In this document: positions 32,544 through 41,480 of the stretch, piece after piece
Layout of the letters: the number at the start of each line of letters is the position of its first letter
Numbering within the stretch: position 1 is the stretch's first letter
Origin: a virus
Strand: one strand, 5' to 3'
Length of the DNA stretch: 64,000 nucleotides
Virus record (IMG/VR): IMGVR_UViG_3300050343_000265
Coordinates: 19,954-83,953 of that record
Translations under genes and position numbers: made by a program
The notes under the pieces: generated by a model
What the model saw: only the letters and a program-made list of their open reading frames with translations
The model's database searches: none
Told to the model about the DNA's origin: nothing

Positions 32544-33214
32544 TACACGTCTCCCCTGTGCTCTTCGTAATGTTCTAGGTCTTTGAACCAGTTATCACCA
32601 GCATACTCATTGTATATAATCCTACCGATGTCACGGAAGGTGTTATGGAATAAAGTGACCTTATCAATATCACTAATGGTTGCATCCAAAGGTGGGCCAT
32701 AGATTAATACATTCCAGGTTGAAGGGCAAACTGATTCAAAGCCCTTAGAAGTAGCTCGAAGTTGTTTAATGCGACGAAAAGGAATACAAACAGGATAATC
32801 CCATATAACCGGAGTCGCTCTGACGATTTCTGATGCACTAGTAAAAAATACAAAACTGTTTATATGGTTATTGCGATACTCATTAATAGTTTTGTTTAAC
32901 CACACACGAGTGTTTCGCACTGCACCCTTAGGTGCTACCCAGACATTTCCATGCCAGTGTTCCTGGAGTGGGTTTGTCTCCAACGATGGAACAGACGTTG
33001 CATCTACCAATACCTGCTGAACAGGATCAGATGTTGGGTCATAGTCGATAGAGCCCATGACTTGACGAGCTCTTTCGATTAATTGCGGCGTTGGATAAAG
33101 AGGTAGTTTTAAACCACTCTCTTTAAGCTTAGCTTGTAAATTCTGCTGCGAGCGCTCGGAAGCCTTCTTGGCTCCCACCTGCTTCGACTGCAAATGTTCT
33201 TGTTCCAGCATCAC
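32543..33214 (-). CDS. Dam-like DNA N6-adenine methylase fold, catalytic motif lost
   Basis: The 223-residue protein follows the phage Dam family: YPTPQLIERARQVMGSIDYD, then DPTSDPVQQ (usual DPASS), WHGNVWVAPKG and CIPFRRIKQLR, ending WNVLIYGPP. The family's catalytic N/D-P-P-Y after VW is here V-A-P-K (94-96 region). Methyl transfer is therefore unlikely; SAM-independent DNA binding or protection is possible. The start overlaps the preceding gene by 86 nt. Confidence 0.7.
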   Translation of the reverse strand: MMLEQEHLQSKQVGAKKASERSQQNLQAKLKESGLKLPLYPTPQLIERARQVMGSIDYDPTSDPVQQVLVDATSVPSLETNPLQEHWHGNVWVAPKGAVRNTRVWLNKTINEYRNNHINSFVFFTSASEIVRATPVIWDYPVCIPFRRIKQLRATSKGFESVCPSTWNVLIYGPPLDATISDIDKVTLFHNTFRDIGRIIYNEYAGDNWFKDLEHYEEHRGDV

Positions 33215-33551
33215 TGATCAAGGTAATTAGTACATTTTTTGACCAGTCATTCTCATCAATTTCTTCCAGCAGTTTACGCAGGAACTCAACTACATCGGTG
33301 TCTTCATTCGCTTCTGCAGCATTAATATCTGCTTCCAGTGAAGTGCCTGACATAAAAGTAGTAGAGTCGTTGCACAGATTAATTACCAGTGACCCTGCAC
33401 CTTCTGCAAGCACTCCATTTGAAGCGATATTAATTAGATCAGTAAGAATCAGTTCAGCAGTAGCAGCAAGAAACTTTTGCTCTTGCTCCTTCTCTTCTCC
33501 GAATTTGTCTGAATGAATTAATTGCTGAAGTAGATCTGTACGTCTAGACAT
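33129..33551 (-). CDS. Hypothetical protein
   Basis: The 140-residue acidic, alpha/beta protein (LTDLINIASNGVLAEGAGSL, then LITLISDAGTRTFAVEAGG) has no catalytic motif visible. It overlaps the methylase-like gene and lies in the replication operon. Confidence 0.55.
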   Translation of the reverse strand: MSRRTDLLQQLIHSDKFGEEKEQEQKFLAATAELILTDLINIASNGVLAEGAGSLVINLCNDSTTFMSGTSLEADINAAEANEDTDVVEFLRKLLEEIDENDWSKNVLITLISDAGTRTFAVEAGGSQEGFRALAAEFTS

Positions 33552-33583
33552 AATGTAATGACTCTTTCAATAGGATAAGTTAA

Positions 33584-34399
33584 TTAAAACTCTGATGTGG
33601 GATCTTCATCATTAGTTTCGTGATCTTCTGGTTGTTCAAACAAGCCTGGAGAATCTGGTTTCGTCTGACTGATGTGACGTCCGTTAAGCATATCTACCAT
33701 GACAGCTTCAAAACGTTCATCAAACATTGAGTTTGGATTAAGTATGAGATCTTCCCGTTGATCCAACCCTTCAGACATAGCAATCTTCTCCTGTTCTTTT
33801 ACTGCTTGCTGGATCATATACTCAGCAATCTGTTGCCTTAGTGTATGCAACTCACATGCAAGTTCAAAACTTTCTAGATAGCTATCGTGGTCTACAAATA
33901 CCCCAATATTTTGAGGAATAAGATGGAAGGGATTGCAACAATACTTGTTCCCACAAGTAGTTTTAACACCAGTGAATCCAAGATCACCCCATGTAAACCA
34001 CATCGCAACACGTTGAGGATGGTGCTGTGTCGATGATGAGATGCCATGCCTTCTCCATGCAAATTGAGGTTGCTTAGTTCTTTTATTTATGCATCCGTTC
34101 CATTCCCAGCATTCATCTGGATCAGCCATGTCTACTAATGACCAGAACCTAAGAGCTTTTACTCGATTCTTTTTTAGTAACTTTGATATATCAAAGGACA
34201 TTCGCCCTTCACGTGCACCGGCTACGCAGCGAACACAAGCCTGGTGGCTGTCATAGCGCATGCTGTGGGAAGAGAATCTCCCAAGGGAATGTCCTGAGTA
34301 AAGGCAAAGCTCTCCCTCCTCAGCTGTATTAGACATCTGTTTGACGCGCCTGCCATAAGCATGACCGCCAACTTTTTTAGAAGGTTGAGCCTCAGCCAT
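33584..34399 (-). CDS. HNH-type endonuclease or zinc-bound DNA-binding protein
   Basis: The 271-residue protein has CWEWNGCINKRTKQPQFAW, HHPQRVAMWFTWGDL, then TTCGNKYCCNPFHLIPQNIG, the Cys-Cys-NPxHL form of HNH nucleases. N-terminal Cys pairs add another zinc site. The family cuts DNA. The C-terminal 90 residues are acidic and helical, not typical. Overlapping start with the next gene suggests coupling. Confidence 0.7.
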   Translation of the reverse strand: MAEAQPSKKVGGHAYGRRVKQMSNTAEEGELCLYSGHSLGRFSSHSMRYDSHQACVRCVAGAREGRMSFDISKLLKKNRVKALRFWSLVDMADPDECWEWNGCINKRTKQPQFAWRRHGISSSTQHHPQRVAMWFTWGDLGFTGVKTTCGNKYCCNPFHLIPQNIGVFVDHDSYLESFELACELHTLRQQIAEYMIQQAVKEQEKIAMSEGLDQREDLILNPNSMFDERFEAVMVDMLNGRHISQTKPDSPGLFEQPEDHETNDEDPTSEF

Positions 34400-34635
34400 T
34401 AGAAAGATCCCTCAGGTTTTACATATGTCCCACCATGAGGTGGGTATTGATCTTCAGTGTCGAGTGATTCGAGTTGATTATTAATCATGTACTCGTAACG
34501 AGTGGAGTTCTCGTATTTGATTCGAACTAATTTTGAGCTTGGGGTGTAATACTCTGGTCGTCCAACAACCAAAGCATTCATCCCATTAGTTTGCACACGG
34601 ACACGCAGCCCAATTTTGATATCGGAAGCAAGCAT
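34399..34635 (-). CDS. Small beta-rich protein
   Basis: This 78-residue protein (KIGLRVRVQTNGMNALVVGR) looks like an SH3-like barrel and is translationally coupled to the HNH gene (start of that gene overlaps its stop). Unknown family. Confidence 0.55.
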   Translation of the reverse strand: MLASDIKIGLRVRVQTNGMNALVVGRPEYYTPSSKLVRIKYENSTRYEYMINNQLESLDTEDQYPPHGGTYVKPEGSF

Positions 34636-34664
34636 ATTAATACCTTATATATTGTTTAGTTTAA

Positions 34665-36899
34665 TTAGAAGTCGTTCAAGATATGGGATTCATCTAAAGG
34701 ATCATCCTTTGGACGTTGCCAAATACGAATCGATTTAGATTTACCATTAGCGTCTTTCCTGCTTGTTACCAAACGACGCCACCCCATTGACTGAAGTACA
34801 TCAGCAACACGGCGTCCTTCACGACGTGACTGGTTGCGAGGGTCAAGCTCCAGTGCATGTGTAAGCACATCGGCTGCAGTGACCTCTTGCTTGATTGAAA
34901 CGTAAGCTCCAATCTTGTCTAACCAAGGATCTGGATCACCAAACTCTTGGATGTATTCCGAGATTGCAGCAATCTCACCACTGTTGAATTCATATCCAAC
35001 GCCGCTACGGTAAGCATGTACCGCCGCTGCCCATAGACTATCTCGTTCTTGCTCTAATTGCTTCCAAGGAATCTGAAATCCTCCTGCAATTTCTAGTGGA
35101 ACGAATCGTCTATTGCCAGTACTGTCAACAAGAAATTGATTCCTATTGGTAGTACCAATCATCACAAAGCGACGTGGCAACTTCGATGGGAGTGATGCAT
35201 ATGGATAACGAACCTCATCTACCCGACTTGTGATTAGGTTCTTAAAGTTCTCAATGTTCCTGACATTGAAGTAGTTATCAATCTCAGGTAGCTCAAGCAG
35301 CCATGCCATATGCAGGCGGTACTGCTCTTTCATCAGAGTCTCCAAGGGAATGGTGATCTCTGCGAACAGGGCATCAGGTACCAAGTTCCTTGCGAACATG
35401 GACTTACCTACACCCTGAGCACCCACAAGAATGGGTAGCCAGGACATGGATGCACCTGGGTTGTAGGCACGAGCTACTGCACCAATCATCATGCGTTGCA
35501 TGGCAAGAGTTGCTAGCTGATGCTTGTTACCTAGGAAGACTTCTCCAATACGGTCCCAATCTTTATGTGGGATCGCATGTGCTGCACAACTATCGAGGTA
35601 CCGAGTGATCGGGCAGTAACCGTTTTTACCTGCTGCGTACTGAATAGCTGACTTGATACGCGGCTCAGGAATGAAGACCCCGTACTCACAAGCAAGCTTG
35701 GTAGTCATGATGTCTAGGTCATTACCTTCGAGCTGAACAACTTTCCCGTTGGGGTCGTCATACTCAATGGCATTCGTAAGTCTGTTCTTACGTAGACCAG
35801 TCAAGATTGCTTTGACTTTATCTACGTCAGCCTCACGTTCTTTGGCAGCATCATCACTGCTTTTCTTTGGTCGTCCACGTTTGGCAACCTTTTTGGAATC
35901 CGGTAAGGGTTCCGGTTCAAACTGCATAGTTTCTCCTTTTGCTTGTCGTATAACCTCTTCAAAACTGACCAAAGGATCAGTCTCTGTATAACCAACTGCT
36001 CCACCAGATGCACCAAAGCGCACATCACGGGGAAGCTTACTAGTCCAATTAGGATCTTGCTTTTTTGCAAGCGAATACAGTTTAGTATGCCCAGCATATT
36101 TGCCGAGACCTTTCCACTTAAACGCACGAATGTTTTCTTCTTTGTGACCGTGGTGGCCACGAATGACCCAGTCAACCCAGTCATCAAATAGAACGCCACC
36201 TACGCCAGCACAAGCTGCCATGACAGGCACGTAGTAAGACTCGTACTCATCGTCATCAGATGGACGCAGGAACTCTCGAAGGAGCCACTGACATCGTCTT
36301 ACGTCAATATCCTCACAGTCTGAATGTACAAACTCTGTAGGTTCGTCGTAATCAATGTCAGTCAGTAGGAATTCAGGAACCAATGCACCATCATTAAGAC
36401 GATGACGGGTAGCTGTATTGCCATACCAAAGGCGCTCAGGCTTTTGTCCGCAGTTATCTTTGAGATCATCGAGCTGCAGATCGGCAAGCAAACGGTTAAC
36501 GATTAACCAGTAAGCACCACGATGCTGTCTAGAAGATTCAAGATCAATTTCTAATGCAAAGATTGCACGGAATCTGTGCTCTTCTTCTGTGTGACTTGCA
36601 GAAGTATAAGTAGCAAGGCACCACTCTTTAGCAGTTGTGGTTTCCCAAAACTTATCAAGAGTAGTGTCGCCATCAAAGTCAATGACAATGATGTTGCTAC
36701 CAGCTGCATTATCTGCACGCCTGTGTCGATCAATAAAATGAGTGGCGCACCAGCCGTAGCCATGCTCCACCCATCCAAGTAGCCAGTCAATGCTGACTAA
36801 TACATTTGACCAACCACGAGCAACCAGTTGTGGGTTGCTTTTATTTTGGCAGTTCTTATTGACTGCTATCTTCAGTATCTTTTGCACTCTCCATCTCAT
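34665..36899 (-). CDS. Primase-helicase (AEP primase plus VirE/VapE-type P-loop)
   Basis: The 744-residue protein has an AEP-type primase start: IIVIDFDGD acidic motif, SASHTEEEHRFRAIF and PERLWYG. A central acidic/basic linker (KVAKRGRPKKSSDD) follows. The C-terminal P-loop has GAQGVGKSMFARNL (Walker A), LELPEIDNYF (Walker B-like), and SKLPRRFVMIGTTNRNQF (sensor), as in the virulence-associated E family. It should prime and unwind DNA for replication. The start overlaps the nuclease gene by 44 nt; a later start is possible. Confidence 0.85.
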   Translation of the reverse strand: MRWRVQKILKIAVNKNCQNKSNPQLVARGWSNVLVSIDWLLGWVEHGYGWCATHFIDRHRRADNAAGSNIIVIDFDGDTTLDKFWETTTAKEWCLATYTSASHTEEEHRFRAIFALEIDLESSRQHRGAYWLIVNRLLADLQLDDLKDNCGQKPERLWYGNTATRHRLNDGALVPEFLLTDIDYDEPTEFVHSDCEDIDVRRCQWLLREFLRPSDDDEYESYYVPVMAACAGVGGVLFDDWVDWVIRGHHGHKEENIRAFKWKGLGKYAGHTKLYSLAKKQDPNWTSKLPRDVRFGASGGAVGYTETDPLVSFEEVIRQAKGETMQFEPEPLPDSKKVAKRGRPKKSSDDAAKEREADVDKVKAILTGLRKNRLTNAIEYDDPNGKVVQLEGNDLDIMTTKLACEYGVFIPEPRIKSAIQYAAGKNGYCPITRYLDSCAAHAIPHKDWDRIGEVFLGNKHQLATLAMQRMMIGAVARAYNPGASMSWLPILVGAQGVGKSMFARNLVPDALFAEITIPLETLMKEQYRLHMAWLLELPEIDNYFNVRNIENFKNLITSRVDEVRYPYASLPSKLPRRFVMIGTTNRNQFLVDSTGNRRFVPLEIAGGFQIPWKQLEQERDSLWAAAVHAYRSGVGYEFNSGEIAAISEYIQEFGDPDPWLDKIGAYVSIKQEVTAADVLTHALELDPRNQSRREGRRVADVLQSMGWRRLVTSRKDANGKSKSIRIWQRPKDDPLDESHILNDF

Positions 36900-37608
36900 G
36901 AAATTGTTGGGCTCTTTTCAAAAACTTTGCTTCGAATCTGTCCAGCTGATCGGTATCTATAAAGATACCTTGAGAGGTTTCTGGAGTAGAGACAATAATC
37001 AAAGCTACATCACATTTATATCCTGTTCGTTCAGCTAACGCGAGGCGGTAAGCCGCCATTTGCTGAGCGCACTTTTGATACTTCCTAAATCCACCAAAAC
37101 CTAAGCGGTCTCCTTTCTCAGGAAACACAGCAGAGTAAGGAGCGTTACTGGTTTTAAAGTCAGCAATTATCTTTACCCCACCTATCTCTCCGATCAAGTC
37201 AGGACAACCAGCGTACAAATGTTCTGTTGACCAGACATATGCAACTTCGCGGTCATCGCTTCTGAGGTGATTCCAGTCAGGACGCAAAGGACGTTCCGAC
37301 CAATGAAGTGTATCAAACCAATCTAGGTATGGTGTGATTCCATTCCAGAAGTCTTGATATTCTTCAGAAACTCCGGGATCTAATCCACGGAGATAGTTTT
37401 CACAACCAAGGTGAATAGCAGAGCCACGAGTTGAGGCTGCTTCTAATGCACCAGGGTTGTTCTTCTGCCAGTTACGTAAGCCAGCCTTAGCCTTTTCAGT
37501 TTCTGTAGCAGACAGGACTGTTGTAACCGAAGGCATATACAGACCTGAACAAAGGTACTTTCTATAGCCGCTCGGAGTTTGTATCCGATACGGCTTATCA
37601 GTAGTCAC
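36856..37608 (-). CDS. PD-(D/E)XK exonuclease (Cas4/RecB-like)
   Basis: The 250-residue protein has AGCPDLIGEIGGVKIIADFK (G-x-x-D then D-x-K) with KT following, and YQKCAQQMAAYRLAL, the Q-x-x-x-Y motif of Cas4/RecB nucleases. N-terminal start IQTPSGYRKYLCSG. Such phage nucleases process DNA ends in replication or host DNA degradation. It overlaps the primase start and next gene. Confidence 0.8.
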   Translation of the reverse strand: MTTDKPYRIQTPSGYRKYLCSGLYMPSVTTVLSATETEKAKAGLRNWQKNNPGALEAASTRGSAIHLGCENYLRGLDPGVSEEYQDFWNGITPYLDWFDTLHWSERPLRPDWNHLRSDDREVAYVWSTEHLYAGCPDLIGEIGGVKIIADFKTSNAPYSAVFPEKGDRLGFGGFRKYQKCAQQMAAYRLALAERTGYKCDVALIIVSTPETSQGIFIDTDQLDRFEAKFLKRAQQFHEMESAKDTEDSSQ

Positions 37609-37975
37609 CCTCTTCTACCTGCTCTTGAAAGTTCTGCGAATACGTTGCGCCTGTATCTGTAACAGTGGTTTGCTCCTGAAACATGGCATACAGTTGCCCC
37701 ACTGCGTTACCTACTGCTTCTGTTACCTGTCCAATTGCTTCAACACGCTGAGTCATAAACGAAACTTCGTTCCTCATATCTGCAACTTCTTGACGCAATG
37801 CAATGGTGTGATCCATCAGGGAAGGCACTTTTGGAAGGGGCCTTGTTGCTAGTGGTCGTTGCGGAGCATCGGGTACAACGGGTTCAGCAGGAACGGTTGC
37901 TTGTGCTCCTGCGATGATCTGTGCAATGCGTGCCTGCATTTCAGGTGGCAAGTTATCCATATTTGAATTAGTCAT
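37598..37975 (-). CDS. Hypothetical coiled-coil protein
   Basis: The 125-residue protein has a proline-rich N-terminus (EPVVPDAPQRPLATRPLP) and a coiled coil (LRQEVADMRNEVSFMTQRVE). It overlaps genes on both sides by one to eleven bases. Unknown function in the replication operon. Confidence 0.6.
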   Translation of the reverse strand: MTNSNMDNLPPEMQARIAQIIAGAQATVPAEPVVPDAPQRPLATRPLPKVPSLMDHTIALRQEVADMRNEVSFMTQRVEAIGQVTEAVGNAVGQLYAMFQEQTTVTDTGATYSQNFQEQVEEGDY

Positions 37976-38715
37976 TAGAATTCAGTTTCCTCTTCTACTT
38001 TTTTAGTTGCAGTTGTTGTCCCTACATGGGCTCCACGTTTGTCGGTTCCACCAGCAGGAAGACCTTTCTCATCGACTTGTTTGCCATCGAAAGGATCCTT
38101 GCCTTCAAAGAAATTAGGAAGCCAGATGGTGTCCTTCTCTTTGTCCCAAGTTGACTTAATTTTATCTGGCACCTTACGGACCTTCGGTAGGATGCTGTAT
38201 GTAGTTTCCAGACCGGCTCCCTTGCGGCTAATCTTAATTGAAAAATTAGCAAGTCCGTCTTCTGTCCAAGTGTAGTCTTCAATTTCTTGAAGAATTTCTG
38301 TGAGCTGTTCTCTAAGTGATTTTTGTTCAATGAAAAGTACCTCTAAACGACCGCGAGCTGCACTAGTGCCAACCCAAGCGAGGAATCGCCGGGGCTTGAC
38401 ATAAGTTCCATCGATTTTTGGTCGATCGGGCTTGGACCAATCGGTCTCTCGTGCGATGTCTTCGGGCTGCCCAGGATGAGTGCGAGTAACAACGTAGCCG
38501 TTGAAACGCAAATCACCAGTCTTAGCATCACGGCATTCGGATGCGTACTGCCAACCCACGATTGCGTGACCTGTTTCGTAGCAGCCGAGTAGCCGGAACT
38601 CTTCTGACTCTCCGTCTTTAAGACTGCTTGGTTTCCAATAAGGTTGTGGTTCTCTTGTTTCAATTTTATCTTGGTTTTTCTCCAGCATTTCTGGAGGTAG
38701 GACTTGTAGCGCCAT
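37975..38715 (-). CDS. Hypothetical replication-operon protein
   Basis: The 246-residue protein has mixed alpha/beta sequence (EEFRLLGCYETGHAIVGWQY then KPRRFLAWVGTSAA) and a charged C-terminus ending KKVEEETEF, like the acidic tail of single-strand-DNA binding proteins. It may be a ssDNA-binding or recombination mediator protein, by position and tail only. Confidence 0.55.
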   Translation of the reverse strand: MALQVLPPEMLEKNQDKIETREPQPYWKPSSLKDGESEEFRLLGCYETGHAIVGWQYASECRDAKTGDLRFNGYVVTRTHPGQPEDIARETDWSKPDRPKIDGTYVKPRRFLAWVGTSAARGRLEVLFIEQKSLREQLTEILQEIEDYTWTEDGLANFSIKISRKGAGLETTYSILPKVRKVPDKIKSTWDKEKDTIWLPNFFEGKDPFDGKQVDEKGLPAGGTDKRGAHVGTTTATKKVEEETEF

Positions 38716-38768
38716 ATTGATGTTATTTAGACTCTACAAATATAAGTAATACAAAGGATAAATGTGAG

Positions 38769-39389
38769 CTATGAAGCTAATACTTTGTGTCCATACCAGA
38801 CAACTAAACTATACCGATTACCTTCTCTAAGCATATTGACTCGGTGCTCACATTTAGAAGGGAAGACCACGAAGTCTCCGTATTTCATTTTGAATACGCG
38901 GATATTAGAATCACTACCGTCTTTAATAAATAATTCAGCACCGTCATACATCTCAGAAGAACTCAGGCATACACTGATGCTTAGCTCCCTAACAAAATCA
39001 GTAACGTCATCATCATAATAGTCTTGATGCCAGTCATAATGATCGGTGACTTCATCGTAGATAGTAAATTGATATTCCCTAGCTGAGTCGGAGATATTTA
39101 AATTAAAGTATCCTACGTTGATTTCTTGAACCAGCTTGTCAATAAGATCAGTAGCTTCTTGAGATTTTTTTAGCCAATGTAATTTTCCTTTTCTTATAGT
39201 TAGATCAAGATCATCACCAGACTCATCATCTTCAGAGTCGCCTATACAAGCCAGGGACAGTTCGTCAACTTCAATAACTTCTTTAGCAATTATCTCATCA
39301 ATTAGTTGTGCAGTATCAAGAGATAGCCGTCCACTAACAATGTTATCTGTAACTAAATCAATATCAAAGGCAGGGTAATTGGTAAACAT
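38769..39389 (-). CDS. 2-oxoglutarate/Fe(II) dioxygenase (P4H-like)
   Basis: MFTNYPAFDIDL at 39389 is chosen since the longer frame starts inside the preceding hairpin. The 206-residue protein has iron ligands HxD in DHYDWHQDYY, then LSISVCLSSSEMYDGAELFI, the second His in VVFPSKCEHRV and an Arg in NRYSLVVWYG for 2-oxoglutarate. The family hydroxylates proteins or bases; cyanophages carry several. Substrate unknown. Confidence 0.85.
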   Translation of the reverse strand: MFTNYPAFDIDLVTDNIVSGRLSLDTAQLIDEIIAKEVIEVDELSLACIGDSEDDESGDDLDLTIRKGKLHWLKKSQEATDLIDKLVQEINVGYFNLNISDSAREYQFTIYDEVTDHYDWHQDYYDDDVTDFVRELSISVCLSSSEMYDGAELFIKDGSDSNIRVFKMKYGDFVVFPSKCEHRVNMLREGNRYSLVVWYGHKVLAS

Positions 39390-39416
39390 AAGTGTCCATT
39401 TTTTAGCATTAAAAAA

Positions 39417-39432
39417 GGTCTCACGTGAGACC
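39417..39432 (-). terminator. Palindromic terminator
   Basis: GGTCTCACGTGAGACC is perfectly palindromic; the minus strand continues with a T run from the A6 at 39411-39416. It follows the 39455-39754 gene. Confidence 0.75.
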
Positions 39433-39454
39433 ATTTTGGGTATATTCAGTTCGC

Positions 39455-39754
39455 TTAGAAAACGAATGCATTACATACAGCTTGATAGTTAACTTCTCCG
39501 CCAAAGACTTCGTCAATAGCAGTCTTCGATTCACGCTCAAGTTTGCTGTCAACTTTTGACAATGCAAAGCCATAACAAGCTTCTGCAATCTGACCTGCAT
39601 AATTATTTCTGATTTCAATTGCAGCAGCACTGCCTTGCAAATTTTGTGAAGCTGTAGTTGCAGAATTGATGAGACCACTGGTAGAGAAAGCAAGTGGTAC
39701 ACCGACAGCAGCAATAGCAGCGGAGCGGACGAGGTTGTTAATGTCTAGGTTCAT
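39455..39754 (-). CDS. Small possible secreted or membrane protein
   Basis: The 99-residue protein has a hydrophobic N-terminus (LVRSAAIAAVGVPLAFSTSG) and two Cys in the C-terminal half (EACYGF and AVCNAF), which could form a disulfide after export. Unknown family. It has its own hairpin at the 3' side. Confidence 0.55.
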   Translation of the reverse strand: MNLDINNLVRSAAIAAVGVPLAFSTSGLINSATTASQNLQGSAAAIEIRNNYAGQIAEACYGFALSKVDSKLERESKTAIDEVFGGEVNYQAVCNAFVF

Positions 39755-39789
39755 AATAAAAATAAATAAATGTGTTTGTGTTTAGATAA

Positions 39790-40449
39790 TCAATAGTCAG
39801 GTACAGGGTCTACTTCGCCGTAGCCCTTTGCTTGGCCCGTTGTTCGAGCTTGAGAATTAGATCTCTCCTTTTCTTTGCGAGTAGTGAAGTCGTTTGCAAC
39901 GATTGCACGGTAAGGGCTTGCGTCACCTTCCTTGCGGTATTCACGGAGATAGCCATGGACGCATATGCCACGTCCACTACGGATTCGATCGCTAAGTTTG
40001 GACTTCCTGCTTTCATGGAGTTCCATAAAGAGCCAGGTAGTGACGTCAGCGTTATCCAGGGTAGTCCCAATTTTGGTTGCGATTTGTCCATTCTTGCGTT
40101 CCTTAATGTCGTTAGATCCAAAGAATGCATTACCTAGGACAACCTGATTGCAATACATATCCTGTGGAATGTTGAACTCGACAGTGGTTACCATCAGATC
40201 CAATGGCTGTGCTGTGTCCTCAGAGAAAACAAGATAGCCAGTGATCAGTGCACGATTACCTTTCTTCCATTCGAGGAACGAGTCGAGCTTGGGACCGGAT
40301 CTGTCGTAACAGAGAACTCGGAGTTTGACCTCGTTGTCACCACTGCCAGCGGGGATAACAGCATCAGCCCCGCGATAGTCCAACCCATAAGCATTGATCG
40401 GATCTGAAATAATGGATCTGAGTTCAACTGTGGCTGCGATAAAATTCAT
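39790..40449 (-). CDS. OB-fold single-stranded DNA-binding-like protein
   Basis: The 219-residue protein reads as one or two OB-like modules with NEVKLRVLCYDRSGPKLD, ALITGYLVFSEDTAQP, then VTTWLFMELHESRK and GRGICVHGYLREYRKEGDASP, typical of SSB (GxVxG, Y-R-x-G). The C-terminus is Gly/Gln-rich and acidic. It is probably a phage SSB or SSB-like protein. A second OB protein lies at 59103. Confidence 0.65.
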   Translation of the reverse strand: MNFIAATVELRSIISDPINAYGLDYRGADAVIPAGSGDNEVKLRVLCYDRSGPKLDSFLEWKKGNRALITGYLVFSEDTAQPLDLMVTTVEFNIPQDMYCNQVVLGNAFFGSNDIKERKNGQIATKIGTTLDNADVTTWLFMELHESRKSKLSDRIRSGRGICVHGYLREYRKEGDASPYRAIVANDFTTRKEKERSNSQARTTGQAKGYGEVDPVPDY

Positions 40450-40485
40450 TATTGCCTATATATTTATCAGTCTTTAATATAAGCA

Positions 40486-41109
40486 TTAAGACCACATGGC
40501 GCGAGATATAGTTGGTAATTCTGTGTCAAGAATCTCTCCGATCTGTCTAGCAATTTGTGAGTGCTCGACTTGAGTCCCATGACTGGCTCGCAGATCAATA
40601 TAGTGCAGCCAACTTCGTATAGTGCCTGACATATACATCCTAGTTTTGGTACTTAGAGGAAGGACGTTACGTGCACATTCTTTAGCAACACCATAAGCGA
40701 GCAGCTTTTTGTATAAAGAGTTTGACTTATTGTTATGCAAAGTGATCATATCCTGTAATTCTTCTGATAGCTCTTCAGGAAAATCATCAATAGAATTTTG
40801 GCGATTATCTAAGTCCTGTCTACGAAGTTGGGGTACTTCTATTTCAGTGACTTCTGCATAGCGCTGAGAGAACTCTTGAAATGAGAACGATCTGTGCCTG
40901 AGGATTTGCGCTCCAATAGCTCTTGTAGTCTGAATCTCGACGCACATGGACGCCATTTCGAATGGACTCCAGTGCTTGTGCTTGATGAGATATTTGATGA
41001 GACGTTCGACATTGGGATTATCCTCGTTAGCTGGATTGGATACTCGGGCAAGTTTGCCGATTAATCTTTCGGCATCAGGTGTTACCCATACCAGTTTAGC
41101 TGTGTGCAT
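40486..41109 (-). CDS. thyX: Flavin-dependent thymidylate synthase ThyX
   Basis: The 207-residue protein carries the ThyX signature RHRSFSFQEFSQRYAE (RHR-x7-S) and a C-terminal RSWLHYIDLRASHGTQVEH with conserved substrate-binding Arg and His. It makes dTMP from dUMP with FADH2 and CH2-THF. It lies with RNR genes, and a small gene overlaps its start by 14 nt. Confidence 0.95.
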   Translation of the reverse strand: MHTAKLVWVTPDAERLIGKLARVSNPANEDNPNVERLIKYLIKHKHWSPFEMASMCVEIQTTRAIGAQILRHRSFSFQEFSQRYAEVTEIEVPQLRRQDLDNRQNSIDDFPEELSEELQDMITLHNNKSNSLYKKLLAYGVAKECARNVLPLSTKTRMYMSGTIRSWLHYIDLRASHGTQVEHSQIARQIGEILDTELPTISRAMWS

Positions 41110-41217
41110 GTATTGCTAGGAGTTGACGTAATTGTTTGACAGTTAATTTATTTGCACGCTCTCTGACGTAGAGACAGAGATCGTCTATGTAATCACTCTT
41201 CAGTTTTGATTTTGCCA
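41096..41217 (-). CDS. Small basic protein between RNR operon and ThyX
   Basis: ATG at 41217 gives MAKSKLKSDYIDDLCLYVRE and on, 40 residues ending at 41096. It overlaps both neighbours (by 25 and 14 nt), as expected for a tightly packed operon gene. Basic, helical; unknown. Confidence 0.5.
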
Positions 41218-41480
41218 TATAAATTTGGTCGTATCTTTCCGTAGCCAGATTGAATCTTTAGCAATTCACCCTTACCTTTGAGCTTATCGTAATAAGCATC
41301 AAAGATATCGGCCATTGTGTATGCACGAACTACATCATAAGCAAGATTGCCATCAATACTATAAGAAACGATATGGCAATCAGATGGTAAGTGGCTGTCT
41401 GCAAAGGTCTTAGGATTAATCTCTTGGTCTACGATTTGAATTTTAATCTTTTCTTTTACAGTAAATTCAAGGGGAGGCAT
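41193..41480 (-). CDS. Hypothetical protein next to NrdB
   Basis: The 95-residue protein (PPLEFTVKEKIKIQIVDQEI) has alternating strands and one possible helix; it starts right after nrdB. No family recognised. Location suggests a nucleotide-metabolism accessory role. Confidence 0.55.
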   Translation of the reverse strand: MPPLEFTVKEKIKIQIVDQEINPKTFADSHLPSDCHIVSYSIDGNLAYDVVRAYTMADIFDAYYDKLKGKGELLKIQSGYGKIRPNLYGKIKTEE

